Shown: positions 44,002 through 54,314, numbered from the stretch's first letter. The stretch: DNA of 64,000 nt from Mucilaginibacter terrae (GCF_031951985.1 NZ_JAVLVU010000001.1:434001-498000); one strand, 5' to 3'. The notes: generated from the sequence alone by a model not told the origin. Made by a program: numbers and translations.

Positions 44002-44092
44002 ATTATAAATCTGTTTATCTCCCGTTAAAACAAACTGCTGAAAATCCAGGCTGAGCCCGGTATTTTAATCTATAGTTAGTTTTTAGGGGCTA

Positions 44093-47000
44093 ATGTATAT
44101 GAAGAAATATCTGCTTTTGCTTATATCAGCGGTATTCATGTTCTCTGTAGGTGCTTTTGCGCAGGGAGATCAATACCAGTTTTCGCGTCTTAATGTAAAT
44201 AATGGTTTATCGCACAACCGTGTAACCTGTATTTATAAGGATAGTAAAGGCTTTATGTGGTTTGGTACCAAATCGGGCTTAAATCGTTATGATGGCTATC
44301 GTTTTAAAGTTTTTAAGCATAACATCAACGATGCATCATCTATAAGCGACGATTATATTATCAGCATAACCACAGGCCCAGAAAATAAATTATGGGTTAA
44401 AACGCGCAATGGTTTCAATATTTATAATCCGCTTACCGACCGCTTTGAGCATCGCATCACAGCAACGCTAAAACAATATAACATACCTGATTCGCTTATT
44501 GTGAGCGTGAAGAACGATGGCCAGGGCAACTTTTGGTTTCTGCATGCTAATAACGGGGTTTATAAATATTTTACGGCTACCCGTAAACTGGTACACCTGC
44601 CGCATGAGATTAAAAGCTCTGTGAAAGCCCCTACCGCCCCCGGTCTCGATCTTTCTGTAGACAGCAAAGGCAATGCCTGGGCAATTTATCAAGACGGCAC
44701 ACTCGAACAGGTAAACCCAGCCAACAACAAAGTGTTAAAGCGGGTGACCGATATATGCAAGGCTTATCCTAACGAACTAATTGATTACCAGTTATCAATT
44801 GATAATGATGATGATTTGTGGGTATATGCACCTTTGCGCTCTAATGGGGTGTTTTATGTAAACCCTGCTAAAAATATATTTAAGCAACTGGGTAAAGATG
44901 TTGGCACTCCTATACTAAGCTCTAACATTGTTTTTAACGTAATTCAGGACGATGAGGGCCTGGTATGGGTAGCTACAGACCATGGCGGTGTAAACCTGGT
45001 TAACAAGAACAACTTTAAAGTAAAGGTGGTAACCAACCGCCCCGATGATAACCGTAGCCTGAGCCAGGATTGCATTACTTCGCTCTATCGGGATAATGCC
45101 AACATTATATGGCTTGGCACGTTCAAAAAAGGCATTAATTATTACCATAAAGACATTATAAAATTTCCGCTCTATTGCCGTAATGCTTTTGGAAAAAGTG
45201 GCTTAACATACGATGATATTAATAAGTTTATCGAGGATGATAAAGGAAATATTTGGATAGGCAGTAATGGAGGAGGGCTTATTTACTTCAACCGTGCAAC
45301 CGGTAAGTTTACCACTTATTTACACAGTGACAGCGACCCTCAAAGCTTGAGTAATAATGTAATTGCAAGCTTATGTTTAGATCATGAGCAAAAATTATGG
45401 ATAGGAACTTACTTTGGTGGGCTCGACTGGTTTGACGGCAAAAAATTCACCCACTACAAACACTCATTAACCGATACCAACAGCATTTCCGATAATAGTG
45501 TGTGGGAAATTATGGAAGATTCTAAAAACAGGTTGTGGGTAGGTACACTGGCGGGCGGTTTGAATCTTTTTGACAAGGAACGCAATCGATTTCATAGGTA
45601 TTTGCCGGGTATGCCCAACTCTGTGCCGCACCAATATGTATCGGGGCTGCTGGAAGATGATAAAGGAAATATACTGGTTGGAACTTACCAGGGCTTAGCT
45701 GTGTTAAATAACCGTACCGGTCGTTTTACCTACTATAAACACAGCGAGGGCGACAAAAGCAGCCTGAGCAACGACAATATTTCCAACATAATGATGGATA
45801 GCCGGAAAATGATCTGGATAGCCACTAATGAAGGATTGAGCTTGTTTAACAGCAAGACAGGTAAATTCAAGAATTTTCGTAAAACCGATGGCCTGCCTGA
45901 TAATTCGGTACTTACCGTTGTTGAAGACAATGCCCACAATTTATGGATGAGTACGCCAAACGGCATCTCTAATATGGTTTTTAAATCAAACAAAGGCCAT
46001 TACACGTACGATTTTATTAATTACGATCAAACCGATGGCTTGCAGGGCAAAGAGTTTAATGAAGATGCCGGCCTTAAAACCCGCAATGGCGACATTATAT
46101 TTGGAGGCGCCAACGGCTTCAACTTGTTTAATCCCCGCAATATTAAATCCACACGCGAAAAGCCGGTACTGGTTTTAACCAATCTACAGGTTTTTAATAA
46201 AAGTATTACCACGGGTGAGAAAGTAAATGGAGAGGCCATACTGCAAAATTCCATTACCGAAACCAAGGCCATTACCTTAAAGCATAATCAAAACGTAGTT
46301 TCGATCGAATTTGCTGCCATTAGCTTTTTCAACCCGGCAAAAATGAAGCATGCCTACATGTTGGAAGGGTTTGATAGGGGTTGGACCATTGCCGACAACC
46401 AAATTAGAAAAGCCAGCTACACTAACTTAGACCCTGGTTCGTACACCTTCAGGCTCAAAGTAGCCGGCGAAGATGGTATTTGGAGAAATGAACAGCTTGA
46501 GCTCCGCATCACAGTTTTACCACCAATATGGCGTACCACCTGGGCTTATTTATTGTACGCGCTATTGGTTTGCGGAGGGCTGTTGTATTTAAGATACAGG
46601 GGTATTAAAAAGCTGAAAGCTAATTTTGCCGTTCAACAGGAAAGGCAGGAATCGCAGCGCATGCGCGAACTCGACTTAATGAAAATTAAATTCTTCACCA
46701 ATGTAAGTCACGAGTTCAGAACACCATTGTCGTTAATTTTAGCCCCGGTAAGTAAACTGATAGGTCAAACCAGCCAAGCTGATATACGTAAGCAACTCCT
46801 GATGATCGATAGGAATGCCAAGCGCCTGCTTAACCTGGTAAATCAGTTGCTCGATTTCAGGAAGATGGAAGAGCACGAACTAAAGCTCAATGCGCATCAG
46901 GCAAACATTATTAAATTTATTGAAGAAGCCGCCTACTCGTTTTCAGATATAGCCGAAAATAAGAACATCACATTAAGCTTTGTTACACGGGTGGAATTGC

Positions 47001-48274
47001 TCGTTACCTCGTTCGACCAGGACAAGGTAGAGCGCATCTTGTTCAACCTGTTATCTAACGCATTTAAGTTTACACCCGAGGGCGGCAAAGTGGAGGTGTA
47101 TTTAGGCTTTAGCGAAAGCGCTATGCCTGGCAAGCAGTATCTGGAAATTAAGGTAATTGATAACGGCATAGGTATACCGCCCGAAAAGCTGGAAAGAATA
47201 TTTGACAGGTTTTTTCAAAACGACACACCGGGCTCAATTGTGAACCAGGGCAGTGGGATAGGGCTGGCCCTAACGCGCGAATTTGTTAGCCTGCACAACG
47301 GTACCATTAAGGCCGAAAGTTCGGTAAATGGAGGTAGCTCGTTTACCGTATTGCTGCCCGTAAGTGCTGAGCATGTTCTGCATACCACAGATGTAAATAT
47401 CCAAATACAGCAAACCGCAGAGCAGCAAACCAAAGATAGTTTACCAGTAAAAGCATCTGCAAAGGTTATTAATGCCAACGCCAAGAAACAAACCATATTA
47501 CTTGTTGAGGATAATGATGATTTCAGGTTCTATTTAAAAGACAACCTAAAAGAACACTTCAACATACTGGAAGCGGTGAATGGTAAGGATGGCTGGCAAA
47601 AAGCACTATCGTTACATCCTAACCTTATTGTTACTGATATAAGCATGCCCGAAATGACCGGTACTGCTCTTTGCCATAAAATTAAGCAAGATAGCCGTGT
47701 GCAGCACATCCCGGTTATTTTATTAACGGCTTTAACCGGAAAAGATGATGAGATCAAAGGTTTGGAAACCGGTGCGAATGATTATTTGACCAAGCCGTTC
47801 GACTTTGAGATACTTTTGTATAAGATCAAGAACCTGCTTAACCAACAGGTAACACTTAAAAAAACCTATCAAAAGCAGGTAGATTTGAATACGGTGGCCA
47901 GCAATAACGAAGTGCAGGACGAAAAATTCATGAAAGACCTGCTCCGGATTATTGACGAGCACATTGCCGATACCGAATTTTCTGTAGAAGAATTGAGCTC
48001 ACACATGGCTATGAGCCGGGTAACCCTGTACCGTAAGGTATTGCTCATTACCGAAAAAACGCCTGTTGAATTTATCAAATTTATCCGCATTAAACATAGT
48101 GCCCATTTGCTGCAAACCACGCATTTAAATATAGCGGAGATAGCCTACCGGGTTGGCTTTAATAATCCTAAATATTATGCAAAAACTTTCAAGCTGGAGT
48201 ATAATTTGCTGCCAACCGAATACCGGTTAGTAATGCAACAAAAGAAACTGGAAGACCAGTTGATAAACCAGTAA
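44093..48274 (+). CDS. Hybrid two-component system sensor-regulator
   Basis: A 1393-residue one-piece sensor and regulator (Met at 44099 is an alternative start). Order: signal peptide (LLLLISAVFMFSVGAFAQ), two seven-bladed propellers of Reg_prop repeats with the GLWVATDHGGVNL, RLWVGTLAGGLNLF and MIWIATNEGLSLF pattern (residues about 25-720), a Y_Y_Y domain (about 735-800), one membrane helix (WAYLLYALLVCGGLLYLRY, about 815-835), HisKA with H873 in NVSHEFRTPLS, HATPase (N box NLLSNAFKF, DNGIGIP, GSGIGLALT), a receiver with D1182 (IVTDISMPEMTG) and an AraC-type HTH (about 1290-1390). It senses a periplasmic oligosaccharide and activates the surrounding locus; the ligand is unknown. Confidence 0.95.
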   Translation: MYMKKYLLLLISAVFMFSVGAFAQGDQYQFSRLNVNNGLSHNRVTCIYKDSKGFMWFGTKSGLNRYDGYRFKVFKHNINDASSISDDYIISITTGPENKLWVKTRNGFNIYNPLTDRFEHRITATLKQYNIPDSLIVSVKNDGQGNFWFLHANNGVYKYFTATRKLVHLPHEIKSSVKAPTAPGLDLSVDSKGNAWAIYQDGTLEQVNPANNKVLKRVTDICKAYPNELIDYQLSIDNDDDLWVYAPLRSNGVFYVNPAKNIFKQLGKDVGTPILSSNIVFNVIQDDEGLVWVATDHGGVNLVNKNNFKVKVVTNRPDDNRSLSQDCITSLYRDNANIIWLGTFKKGINYYHKDIIKFPLYCRNAFGKSGLTYDDINKFIEDDKGNIWIGSNGGGLIYFNRATGKFTTYLHSDSDPQSLSNNVIASLCLDHEQKLWIGTYFGGLDWFDGKKFTHYKHSLTDTNSISDNSVWEIMEDSKNRLWVGTLAGGLNLFDKERNRFHRYLPGMPNSVPHQYVSGLLEDDKGNILVGTYQGLAVLNNRTGRFTYYKHSEGDKSSLSNDNISNIMMDSRKMIWIATNEGLSLFNSKTGKFKNFRKTDGLPDNSVLTVVEDNAHNLWMSTPNGISNMVFKSNKGHYTYDFINYDQTDGLQGKEFNEDAGLKTRNGDIIFGGANGFNLFNPRNIKSTREKPVLVLTNLQVFNKSITTGEKVNGEAILQNSITETKAITLKHNQNVVSIEFAAISFFNPAKMKHAYMLEGFDRGWTIADNQIRKASYTNLDPGSYTFRLKVAGEDGIWRNEQLELRITVLPPIWRTTWAYLLYALLVCGGLLYLRYRGIKKLKANFAVQQERQESQRMRELDLMKIKFFTNVSHEFRTPLSLILAPVSKLIGQTSQADIRKQLLMIDRNAKRLLNLVNQLLDFRKMEEHELKLNAHQANIIKFIEEAAYSFSDIAENKNITLSFVTRVELLVTSFDQDKVERILFNLLSNAFKFTPEGGKVEVYLGFSESAMPGKQYLEIKVIDNGIGIPPEKLERIFDRFFQNDTPGSIVNQGSGIGLALTREFVSLHNGTIKAESSVNGGSSFTVLLPVSAEHVLHTTDVNIQIQQTAEQQTKDSLPVKASAKVINANAKKQTILLVEDNDDFRFYLKDNLKEHFNILEAVNGKDGWQKALSLHPNLIVTDISMPEMTGTALCHKIKQDSRVQHIPVILLTALTGKDDEIKGLETGANDYLTKPFDFEILLYKIKNLLNQQVTLKKTYQKQVDLNTVASNNEVQDEKFMKDLLRIIDEHIADTEFSVEELSSHMAMSRVTLYRKVLLITEKTPVEFIKFIRIKHSAHLLQTTHLNIAEIAYRVGFNNPKYYAKTFKLEYNLLPTEYRLVMQQKKLEDQLINQ

Positions 48275-48409
48275 TTATTTTGTTAAAAGTGCCTTTAAAA
48301 TGAGTTGCGAACAGGTGATTACCCGTTTTGTTTAACATATGAAACCCCAATACGAAACAATTGGGTGCCTTTTAGAGCATTTGCACGGCTTAATTTAGGG
48401 CAAAGTTTA

Positions 48410-48422
48410 GTGTTACTAACAC
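48410..48422. promoter_or_regulatory. Palindrome upstream of the GH3 gene
   Basis: GTGTTACTAACAC, arms GTGTTA/TAACAC around one base, 19 bases before the GH3 start. A 9-base match to its reverse complement (TTAGTAACA) is present upstream of susC at 31686-31694. Confidence 0.4.
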
Positions 48423-48441
48423 GCCAATTAAACCTAACAAA

Positions 48442-50619
48442 ATGATTTACCAAAATACTACCAAATGCCTGGTGGCTTGTGCCGTTCTGTTATTTACTTT
48501 TAACCAGGGCCGGGCTCAAACCAATGCAGCAAAGGCCCTCGATCAAAAAATTTCAGGCATTATAAAAAAAATGACCCTGGAGGAGAAAATTGAAATGTTG
48601 CATGGCAACGCGCTATTTTCTTCGGCAGGTGTTAAACGGTTAGGCATCCCTGAGCTTACTTGTGATGATGGTCCTTTAGGTGTCCGCGAGGAGGTATTGC
48701 GCTTTGATTGGAAATCGGCCAACTGGACAACCGACTCGGCCACTTTCCTGCCCAATGGATCGGCAATTGCAGCCACCTGGAACCCGGCTATGGCTCGCCA
48801 CTACGGTGTAATATTAGGAGAAGAGGCCAATGCCCGTAAAAAGATAGTGATGTTGGCACCAGCTTTTAACATATGCCGCGTGCCGCTAAACGGACGTACC
48901 TACGAATACTATTCTGAAGACCCGTTTCTGAATGCACAATTAGCTATACAGGCAGTAAAAGGCATACAAAGCCAGCATGTGGCAGCTTGTATAAAGCATT
49001 ATGCCGTAAACAACCAGGAAGTGAACCGTAATACCGTTAACGCCATAGTTGACGAGCGCACCTTGCACGAAATTTACTTGCCGGCCTTCAAAGCGGGCAT
49101 ACAACAGGGAAATGCTTATACCATTATGTCGGCTTATAATAAGGTGAACGGCAAATGGTGCTCTGAAAATGATTACCTACTTAATCAGGTGTTGAAAAAG
49201 GAGTGGGGCTTTAAAGGTGCTGTTATATCAGACTGGGCCGGTACACACAATACCGTTGCTGCCGCTAATGCCGGGCTTGATATTGAAATGGGTTCGAGCG
49301 GTCCGTACGACCAGTGGTATTTTGCCAAGCCGCTGCTGGCTGCAGTTAAGGCAGGTAAAGTTTCGCAAAAAACCATAGATGAAAAGGTACGCCGCATTTT
49401 GTGGGTAATGTACCATACCTCAATGAGCGCTAATCATCAGGCAGGCAGCATTAGTACGCCGGCCCATCACCGTGGAGCCTACAACATTGCTTCAGAATCT
49501 ATCGTGCTTTTAAAGAACGACAAGACCTTACTTCCACTGAATATAAAAAGCATTAAAAGTATTGCCGTTATTGGCGATAATGCAACCCGTACCTTTGCCT
49601 TAGGTGGTTTTGGAGCAGGTGTAAAGGCCAAGTATGAAATAACCACTTTAGCCGGATTGAAAAATAGGTTAGGTAAAACCGCCGATATACGCTTTGCACA
49701 GGGCTATAAAGCCAACTGGCTGGCCAGTAAAACCCTTGAACAGAATGCCGGATACGATAAACCCGACCACGCTTTAATTGAAGAGGCTGTTGCATTGGCT
49801 AAAACCACTGATATTGCCATTGTTTGCATTGGCTCAAACCGCGAATATGAAAGCGAAGGCAACGACCGCAAAGACCTGACGTTACCGTTTGCCGAGCAGG
49901 AACTGGTAGATGCGGTAACTAAGGCAAACCCCAATACCATTATTGTAGTAACAGCAGGTGCTCCTTATGATTTAAACAAGATCAAAAAAAACAACCATAC
50001 CATTGTGTGGTCGTGGTTCAACGGTTCGGAAGGGGGTAATGCGTTGGCCGATGTATTGGTGGGCAAAGTAAATCCATCAGGTAAGCTACCTTTTACTTTC
50101 CCTGCGGAGTTAAATGACTCGCCTGCATTTGCTTTGGATACTTACCCGGGTAAAGATGAAACCGCACCTTATAAAGAAGGCATTTTGGTAGGATACCGTT
50201 GGTTCGATACCAAGAAGATAGCCCCGTTGTATTGCTTTGGTTACGGCTTGTCTTACACCAAATTCGATTACCTGAATATTAAAACAGATAAAAAATCGTA
50301 CAACCGGGGGCAAAACATAGCAGTAACCGTTAATATTAAAAATACAGGAAAATATGCCGGTATGGAAACGGTTCAGCTTTACATCAGCAAAAACAAGTCG
50401 GCGGTACAAAGAGCCGAAAAGGAGCTGAAAGCTTTCAAAAAGATCATGATCAAACCGGGGCAAACCTTAAACACCGTGCTCAACATACCGGTGAGCGACT
50501 TGGCCTATTATGATGTAAAATCTAAAAAATGGATTGCCGAAGCTGGTACTTACACGGTGAATGCAGGTTCATCTTCAAGAGATATAAGAAAAGTTGCTTC
50601 AGTGCAAATTATAAACTAA
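48442..50619 (+). CDS. GH3 family beta-glucosidase/beta-xylosidase
   Basis: A 725-residue secreted glycoside hydrolase family 3 enzyme with a signal peptide (CLVACAVLLFTFNQGRAQT). The N-terminal barrel (about 30-320) holds the nucleophile D264 in AVISDWAGTHNT, and substrate-binding blocks TCDDGPLGVR, IKHYAVNNQEVNR and MSAYNKVNG. The second alpha/beta domain (about 350-560) carries ESEGNDRKDL with the acid/base Glu region and WSWFNGSEGGNALADVL, and a fibronectin-III-like domain closes the protein (AVTVNIKNTGKYAGMETVQLYI). It should release glucose, or less likely xylose, from the non-reducing end of beta-linked oligosaccharides in the periplasm. The GH31 gene follows after 44 bases. Confidence 0.93.
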   Translation: MIYQNTTKCLVACAVLLFTFNQGRAQTNAAKALDQKISGIIKKMTLEEKIEMLHGNALFSSAGVKRLGIPELTCDDGPLGVREEVLRFDWKSANWTTDSATFLPNGSAIAATWNPAMARHYGVILGEEANARKKIVMLAPAFNICRVPLNGRTYEYYSEDPFLNAQLAIQAVKGIQSQHVAACIKHYAVNNQEVNRNTVNAIVDERTLHEIYLPAFKAGIQQGNAYTIMSAYNKVNGKWCSENDYLLNQVLKKEWGFKGAVISDWAGTHNTVAAANAGLDIEMGSSGPYDQWYFAKPLLAAVKAGKVSQKTIDEKVRRILWVMYHTSMSANHQAGSISTPAHHRGAYNIASESIVLLKNDKTLLPLNIKSIKSIAVIGDNATRTFALGGFGAGVKAKYEITTLAGLKNRLGKTADIRFAQGYKANWLASKTLEQNAGYDKPDHALIEEAVALAKTTDIAIVCIGSNREYESEGNDRKDLTLPFAEQELVDAVTKANPNTIIVVTAGAPYDLNKIKKNNHTIVWSWFNGSEGGNALADVLVGKVNPSGKLPFTFPAELNDSPAFALDTYPGKDETAPYKEGILVGYRWFDTKKIAPLYCFGYGLSYTKFDYLNIKTDKKSYNRGQNIAVTVNIKNTGKYAGMETVQLYISKNKSAVQRAEKELKAFKKIMIKPGQTLNTVLNIPVSDLAYYDVKSKKWIAEAGTYTVNAGSSSRDIRKVASVQIIN

Positions 50620-50663
50620 TATTAAGGCAGCCAATTTCTACCTTTTCGTTATCCAATCATATT

Positions 50664-53069
50664 ATGCATTTTAAACACCATCTCAAAGCAAAAATCGTTA
50701 GGTACTTATCTATGCTGACTTTCGTGCTTTTAAGTCATCATATTTCTGCTTCGGTACGCACTTATAAAAAGGAGGCAGATGGCGTTACATTCATGTTGGA
50801 TAAAGGCATCATGAAGGTCAAAATTTGTCGCGCCGATATCATCCAGGTAAGCTACAGTACATTAAATGTTTTGCCGGTGTTTAATTCGCTGGTGGTTAAC
50901 GCACAGTTTAATGTACCGGTAAATTTTACCCTTAATCAAACCGCTCAGGATGTTGTGATTAACACGGGTAAGATCATTTTAAAAGTAGATCGTACCAGCA
51001 ATGCTATTGCATATTATACTTTGGCCGGCCAGCTAATTACCAGCGAGGACAAGGAGCAAAATAAACAAATGACTGCGCAAACCGTGGCTGGTATTGAAAC
51101 TTACAGTTGCTCAACGCAATTTACATCGCCGGCTAACGAGGGTTTGTATGGCATGGGCTGCCACCCTTTAGATACACTTTCGATAAATTACAAGGGGCGT
51201 AACCAGGATATGGCCATTAAGTATTTAACAGGTGCTATTCCGGTATTGCTGTCAACAAAAGGGTATGGTATCTTTTGGGACAATTATTCGGCATCACAAT
51301 TTTATGGAGCCGAAGCCGGTAATACGAAGTTTAAGTATGTGTCCGAAAGTGGTAAGCAAGTAAACTATTATTTCTTTTACGGGCCCGATTTCGATCAGAT
51401 CATCAATTCATACCGCATAGCTACAGGTAAGGCTCCCATGTTTCCTAAATGGTCTTTCGGGCTGTTTCAGTCGCAAGACCGTTATATGAGCCAAACCGAA
51501 ATTATTTCAGTTAAAAACAAGTACCGCAACGCCAATATCCCGGTTGATGCCATAGTGCAGGATTGGTATTACTGGGATCCGCTGCCTATTGGCTCACATG
51601 TAATGAAGCCCGAACGTTACCCAAACCCCAAATCCTTGGTTGATGAGTTGCATAAAGCCAACATACACGCCATGATATCTATATGGCCTGTGTTTGGCAA
51701 AGGCACACCCAATTATGATGCCCTTAAAAAAACGGGCGGTTTAACCAATATTACGTGGGATAATGTGGTGACCCATACTTTTGATACTTATTATGATGCA
51801 CATAGTCCGCAAGCCCGCAACCTGTATTGGCAACAGGCACGCGATAGCTTAGTAAAACGTTACGGCTGGGATGCCTGGTGGGTTGACCAATGTGAGCCCG
51901 ACAATGGCGCTTTGCTTGATGAACGCCGTAAAGATACTTTTTGGACAGGGCGGGGGATAGATTATTTTAACACCTACTCTTTAGAGCATACTAAAGGCTT
52001 GTACAAAGGCTGGCGCAATGATATTGCCAACAAGCGGGCATTTTTCCTGGTAAGGCAGGCGTTTGCCGGGCAGCAGCGCAATGCCACTACTTTATGGTCG
52101 TCAGATATTACTTGCACGTTCGATGCTTTTAAGAGCCAGGTGCCACAGGGTATTAATGCTTGTGCTTCGGGCATGCCATACTGGACGTCGGATATTGGCG
52201 GTTACCATTTGGGCTGGAAAGCCGCCGACTGGTCTCTGCCCGAAAACCAGGAGCTGTTTACACGCTGGTTTCAATTTGGCGTGTTCAGTCCAATATTTCG
52301 TATACACGGCAAAGGAGAGCGTGCCCTGTTTTCAAATAACTGGAGCGACGAAACCAAAGCCAATTTGCTTTTTTACGATAAACTCCGGTATCGGCTACTG
52401 CCTTATATTTACTCGCTGGCCGGGCAGGTAACTCAAAATAATTACACCATAATGCGGGCGCTTACCTTTGATTTCCGGAAAGACGAAAAGGTATATAGCA
52501 TACCCGACGAATATATGTTTGGTCCGGCATTTTTGGTTAACCCCGTTACCGAACAATTGTATACAGGAACAAATTCCGCTAAAGGCAAACATACCCGCAC
52601 AGTATATCTGCCTGTAGCTGCCGGCTGGTATGATTTCTGGACTGGTAAACGCTATAACGGTGGTCAGCAGTTTGAGGTTGATGTGCCCTTGACTACTATT
52701 CCCTTATATGTTCGCGCAGGTTCAATAGTGCCTATGGGGCCAGTAATGCAATATGCTACCGAAAAACCTTCTACAGAATTAGAGTTACGTATTTATCCCG
52801 GAGCTAACGGTAAGTTTGAATTTTACGAAGATGAGAACGATAATTACAATTATGAAAAAGGCCATTACGCAACCTTCACTTTAAATTGGAACGACCAAAA
52901 ACATCAGCTTACCATATCAGCTACCAAAGGCAACTTTAAGGGGATGCTTAAAATTCGAAAATTCAATATTGTGTTGATGAAAGAAGGCTATGGTGCAAAT
53001 ATTGAAGCGGATAAGTTTAATAAAATGATTACTTATAAAGGTAAACCTTTAATGGTAACTGTAAATTGA
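50664..53069 (+). CDS. GH31 family alpha-glycosidase (alpha-xylosidase-like)
   Basis: An 801-residue family 31 enzyme. The start at 50664 gives a signal peptide (YLSMLTFVLLSHHISA); the open frame before it overlaps the GH3 gene. An N-terminal beta-sandwich (about 25-230) is followed by the barrel with PKWSFGLFQSQDRYMSQTEI, DAIVQDWYYWDP, the nucleophile D408 in WWVDQCEPDNG and the acid/base D481 in LWSSDITCTFDAFK, then WTSDIGGYHLGW. The WWVDQxEP form and this architecture are closest to alpha-xylosidases and related periplasmic GH31 enzymes of polysaccharide loci. With the GH3 enzyme it could strip xylosyl and glucosyl units from xyloglucan-type oligosaccharides; this substrate is inference. 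Confidence 0.92.
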   Translation: MHFKHHLKAKIVRYLSMLTFVLLSHHISASVRTYKKEADGVTFMLDKGIMKVKICRADIIQVSYSTLNVLPVFNSLVVNAQFNVPVNFTLNQTAQDVVINTGKIILKVDRTSNAIAYYTLAGQLITSEDKEQNKQMTAQTVAGIETYSCSTQFTSPANEGLYGMGCHPLDTLSINYKGRNQDMAIKYLTGAIPVLLSTKGYGIFWDNYSASQFYGAEAGNTKFKYVSESGKQVNYYFFYGPDFDQIINSYRIATGKAPMFPKWSFGLFQSQDRYMSQTEIISVKNKYRNANIPVDAIVQDWYYWDPLPIGSHVMKPERYPNPKSLVDELHKANIHAMISIWPVFGKGTPNYDALKKTGGLTNITWDNVVTHTFDTYYDAHSPQARNLYWQQARDSLVKRYGWDAWWVDQCEPDNGALLDERRKDTFWTGRGIDYFNTYSLEHTKGLYKGWRNDIANKRAFFLVRQAFAGQQRNATTLWSSDITCTFDAFKSQVPQGINACASGMPYWTSDIGGYHLGWKAADWSLPENQELFTRWFQFGVFSPIFRIHGKGERALFSNNWSDETKANLLFYDKLRYRLLPYIYSLAGQVTQNNYTIMRALTFDFRKDEKVYSIPDEYMFGPAFLVNPVTEQLYTGTNSAKGKHTRTVYLPVAAGWYDFWTGKRYNGGQQFEVDVPLTTIPLYVRAGSIVPMGPVMQYATEKPSTELELRIYPGANGKFEFYEDENDNYNYEKGHYATFTLNWNDQKHQLTISATKGNFKGMLKIRKFNIVLMKEGYGANIEADKFNKMITYKGKPLMVTVN

Positions 53070-53218
53070 TCGATTAAATTAACATCGGGGGCACTTAGTC
53101 TAAACTAAGGCTCGGAGCACTTCCCAGTGATGGTAATATGCTTATAACGTTATCGTTTCTATAATCCAATATATTTTGAAGTTCTTGGTTTAGTTAACGG
53201 ATCTATCAGTTAGTGATA

Positions 53219-53490
53219 CTACATGTTTAATCGTCCCTTTACATCATCATGAGCTCGTTCATTGTGGGCAGTTGTTTTCGATTCAAATTTATAGGATAAG
53301 CTTAATGTAACTGTACGGCTGTAACCAGTCATACGTAAAACGCCGGCATTGGTATTCGGGCTATACCTGCTACCGTTAAAAATATTGTTAGCCCCCAGTT
53401 TTATAGTTCAGCATATTATTGATTAAAGTTTTGGATACCTCTGCATTCACCATAGAATTGTGGCCAACCTGATATAACCTATACCATAAA
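53219..53490 (-). pseudogene. C-terminal remnant of an outer-membrane receptor
   Basis: Minus strand: YQVGHNSMVNAEVSKTLINN and MLNYKTG, a slip in the CCCCC run near 53392, then ANNIFNGSRYSPNTNAGVLR and SRTVTLSLSYKFESKT to a stop at 53219. The G-A-N-N-I-F-N...SLSYKFxS pattern is the end of the barrel of outer-membrane receptor family proteins of Bacteroidetes (TonB-linked, OMP_b-brl type). Everything upstream of about 53490 is lost. Confidence 0.5.
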
Positions 53491-53901
53491 AGCGATGCAA
53501 GAGTTGCTGCCTTAAAGCAACTTTTTCAGGGTGCATAAATCATACATTGTAAACATGACGCTGTAACAGCTGTTTTTGGAAATATCATTGAAATAGGTAA
53601 AACCGAAATTGCTATTGGTAGTAATTATAAGGCAGACTTAATGCAAAGGATATAAGGAAAATATTTACCTCATTAAAACATGCCTTTGACAGTGAGTTGC
53701 GAAAAATATTACCGTAATTCACCTCAGAATTACTTGACATTCTGAATCAAATATTTATTGCTCGTTTATTTCTTAACGGGATCTATCGCTAATTTTAGTA
53801 AATTATAAGTCTAATAGTTTTACCATCGGTATAAAGAAATATCAGTACTTCACGGTTAAAAGACCATAATGAATGCAAATTTCTATAAAATAAGAGCAGG
53901 C

Positions 53902-53931
53902 TTGACCTTTCGGGTTAATTACCTATTTTTA
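53902..53931 (+). promoter_or_regulatory. Candidate promoter of the metal-efflux operon
   Basis: TTG (53902-53904), 19-bp spacer, TATTTTTA (53924-53931), one mismatch from TAnnTTTG. The GTG start is only 5 bases further on, so the message would be nearly leaderless. Confidence 0.4.
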
Positions 53932-53936
53932 CAGCA

Positions 53937-54314
53937 GTGAAAAAGGTATGCATATACTTATTGTTGATATTGCTTTCGGCATATACAACCGAACTGCACG
54001 AGCTTATAAAGCTCCCCGTGCTTTTCGAGCATTTTGCCGAGCACAAAGAGCGCGACAATAAGGTAAGTTTTACCGATTTCCTTTCGATGCATTACTGGGG
54101 TAATGATTTGAACGATGAGGATAACGAGCGCGATATGCAGCTGCCCTTCAAAAAGTTGGATGCACACCCTACGCATATTATGTTTATGCCCACCGCACGC
54201 ATATTAAGCGTACGCACGCCCGAACAGCGCATTATTACCAGTTACCCGGTTTACCAGCATCAGTATTTTCCTAACCCTGCATTAGCATCACCTTTTAGGC
54301 CTCCCTGCGCTTAA
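53937..54314 (+). CDS. Small exported protein leading the metal-efflux operon
   Basis: A 125-residue protein with a GTG start and a hydrophobic signal segment (VCIYLLLILLSAYTTELHEL). The mature part is rich in His and acidic residues (FAEHKERDNKVSFTDFLSMHYWGNDLNDEDNERDMQLPF) and ends with ITSYPVYQHQYFPNPALASPFRPPCA. The sequence resembles small proteins often found just before CzcA-type genes in Bacteroidetes; no defined function is known. A periplasmic metal-binding or metal-sensing role is a reasonable guess from the His/Asp content and position, nothing more. It lies 116 bases before the czcA-like gene on the same strand. Confidence 0.75.
   Translation: MKKVCIYLLLILLSAYTTELHELIKLPVLFEHFAEHKERDNKVSFTDFLSMHYWGNDLNDEDNERDMQLPFKKLDAHPTHIMFMPTARILSVRTPEQRIITSYPVYQHQYFPNPALASPFRPPCA

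Larger units (their letters stand above)
53070..53936. other. Gene-poor stretch with a receptor remnant and imperfect direct repeats
   Basis: 867 bases without an intact gene. It contains the receptor remnant listed separately, an imperfect direct repeat (TTAACGGATCTATC at 53194-53207, TTAACGGGATCTATC at 53773-53787) and, at the right end, the promoter of the metal-efflux operon. Confidence 0.6.
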
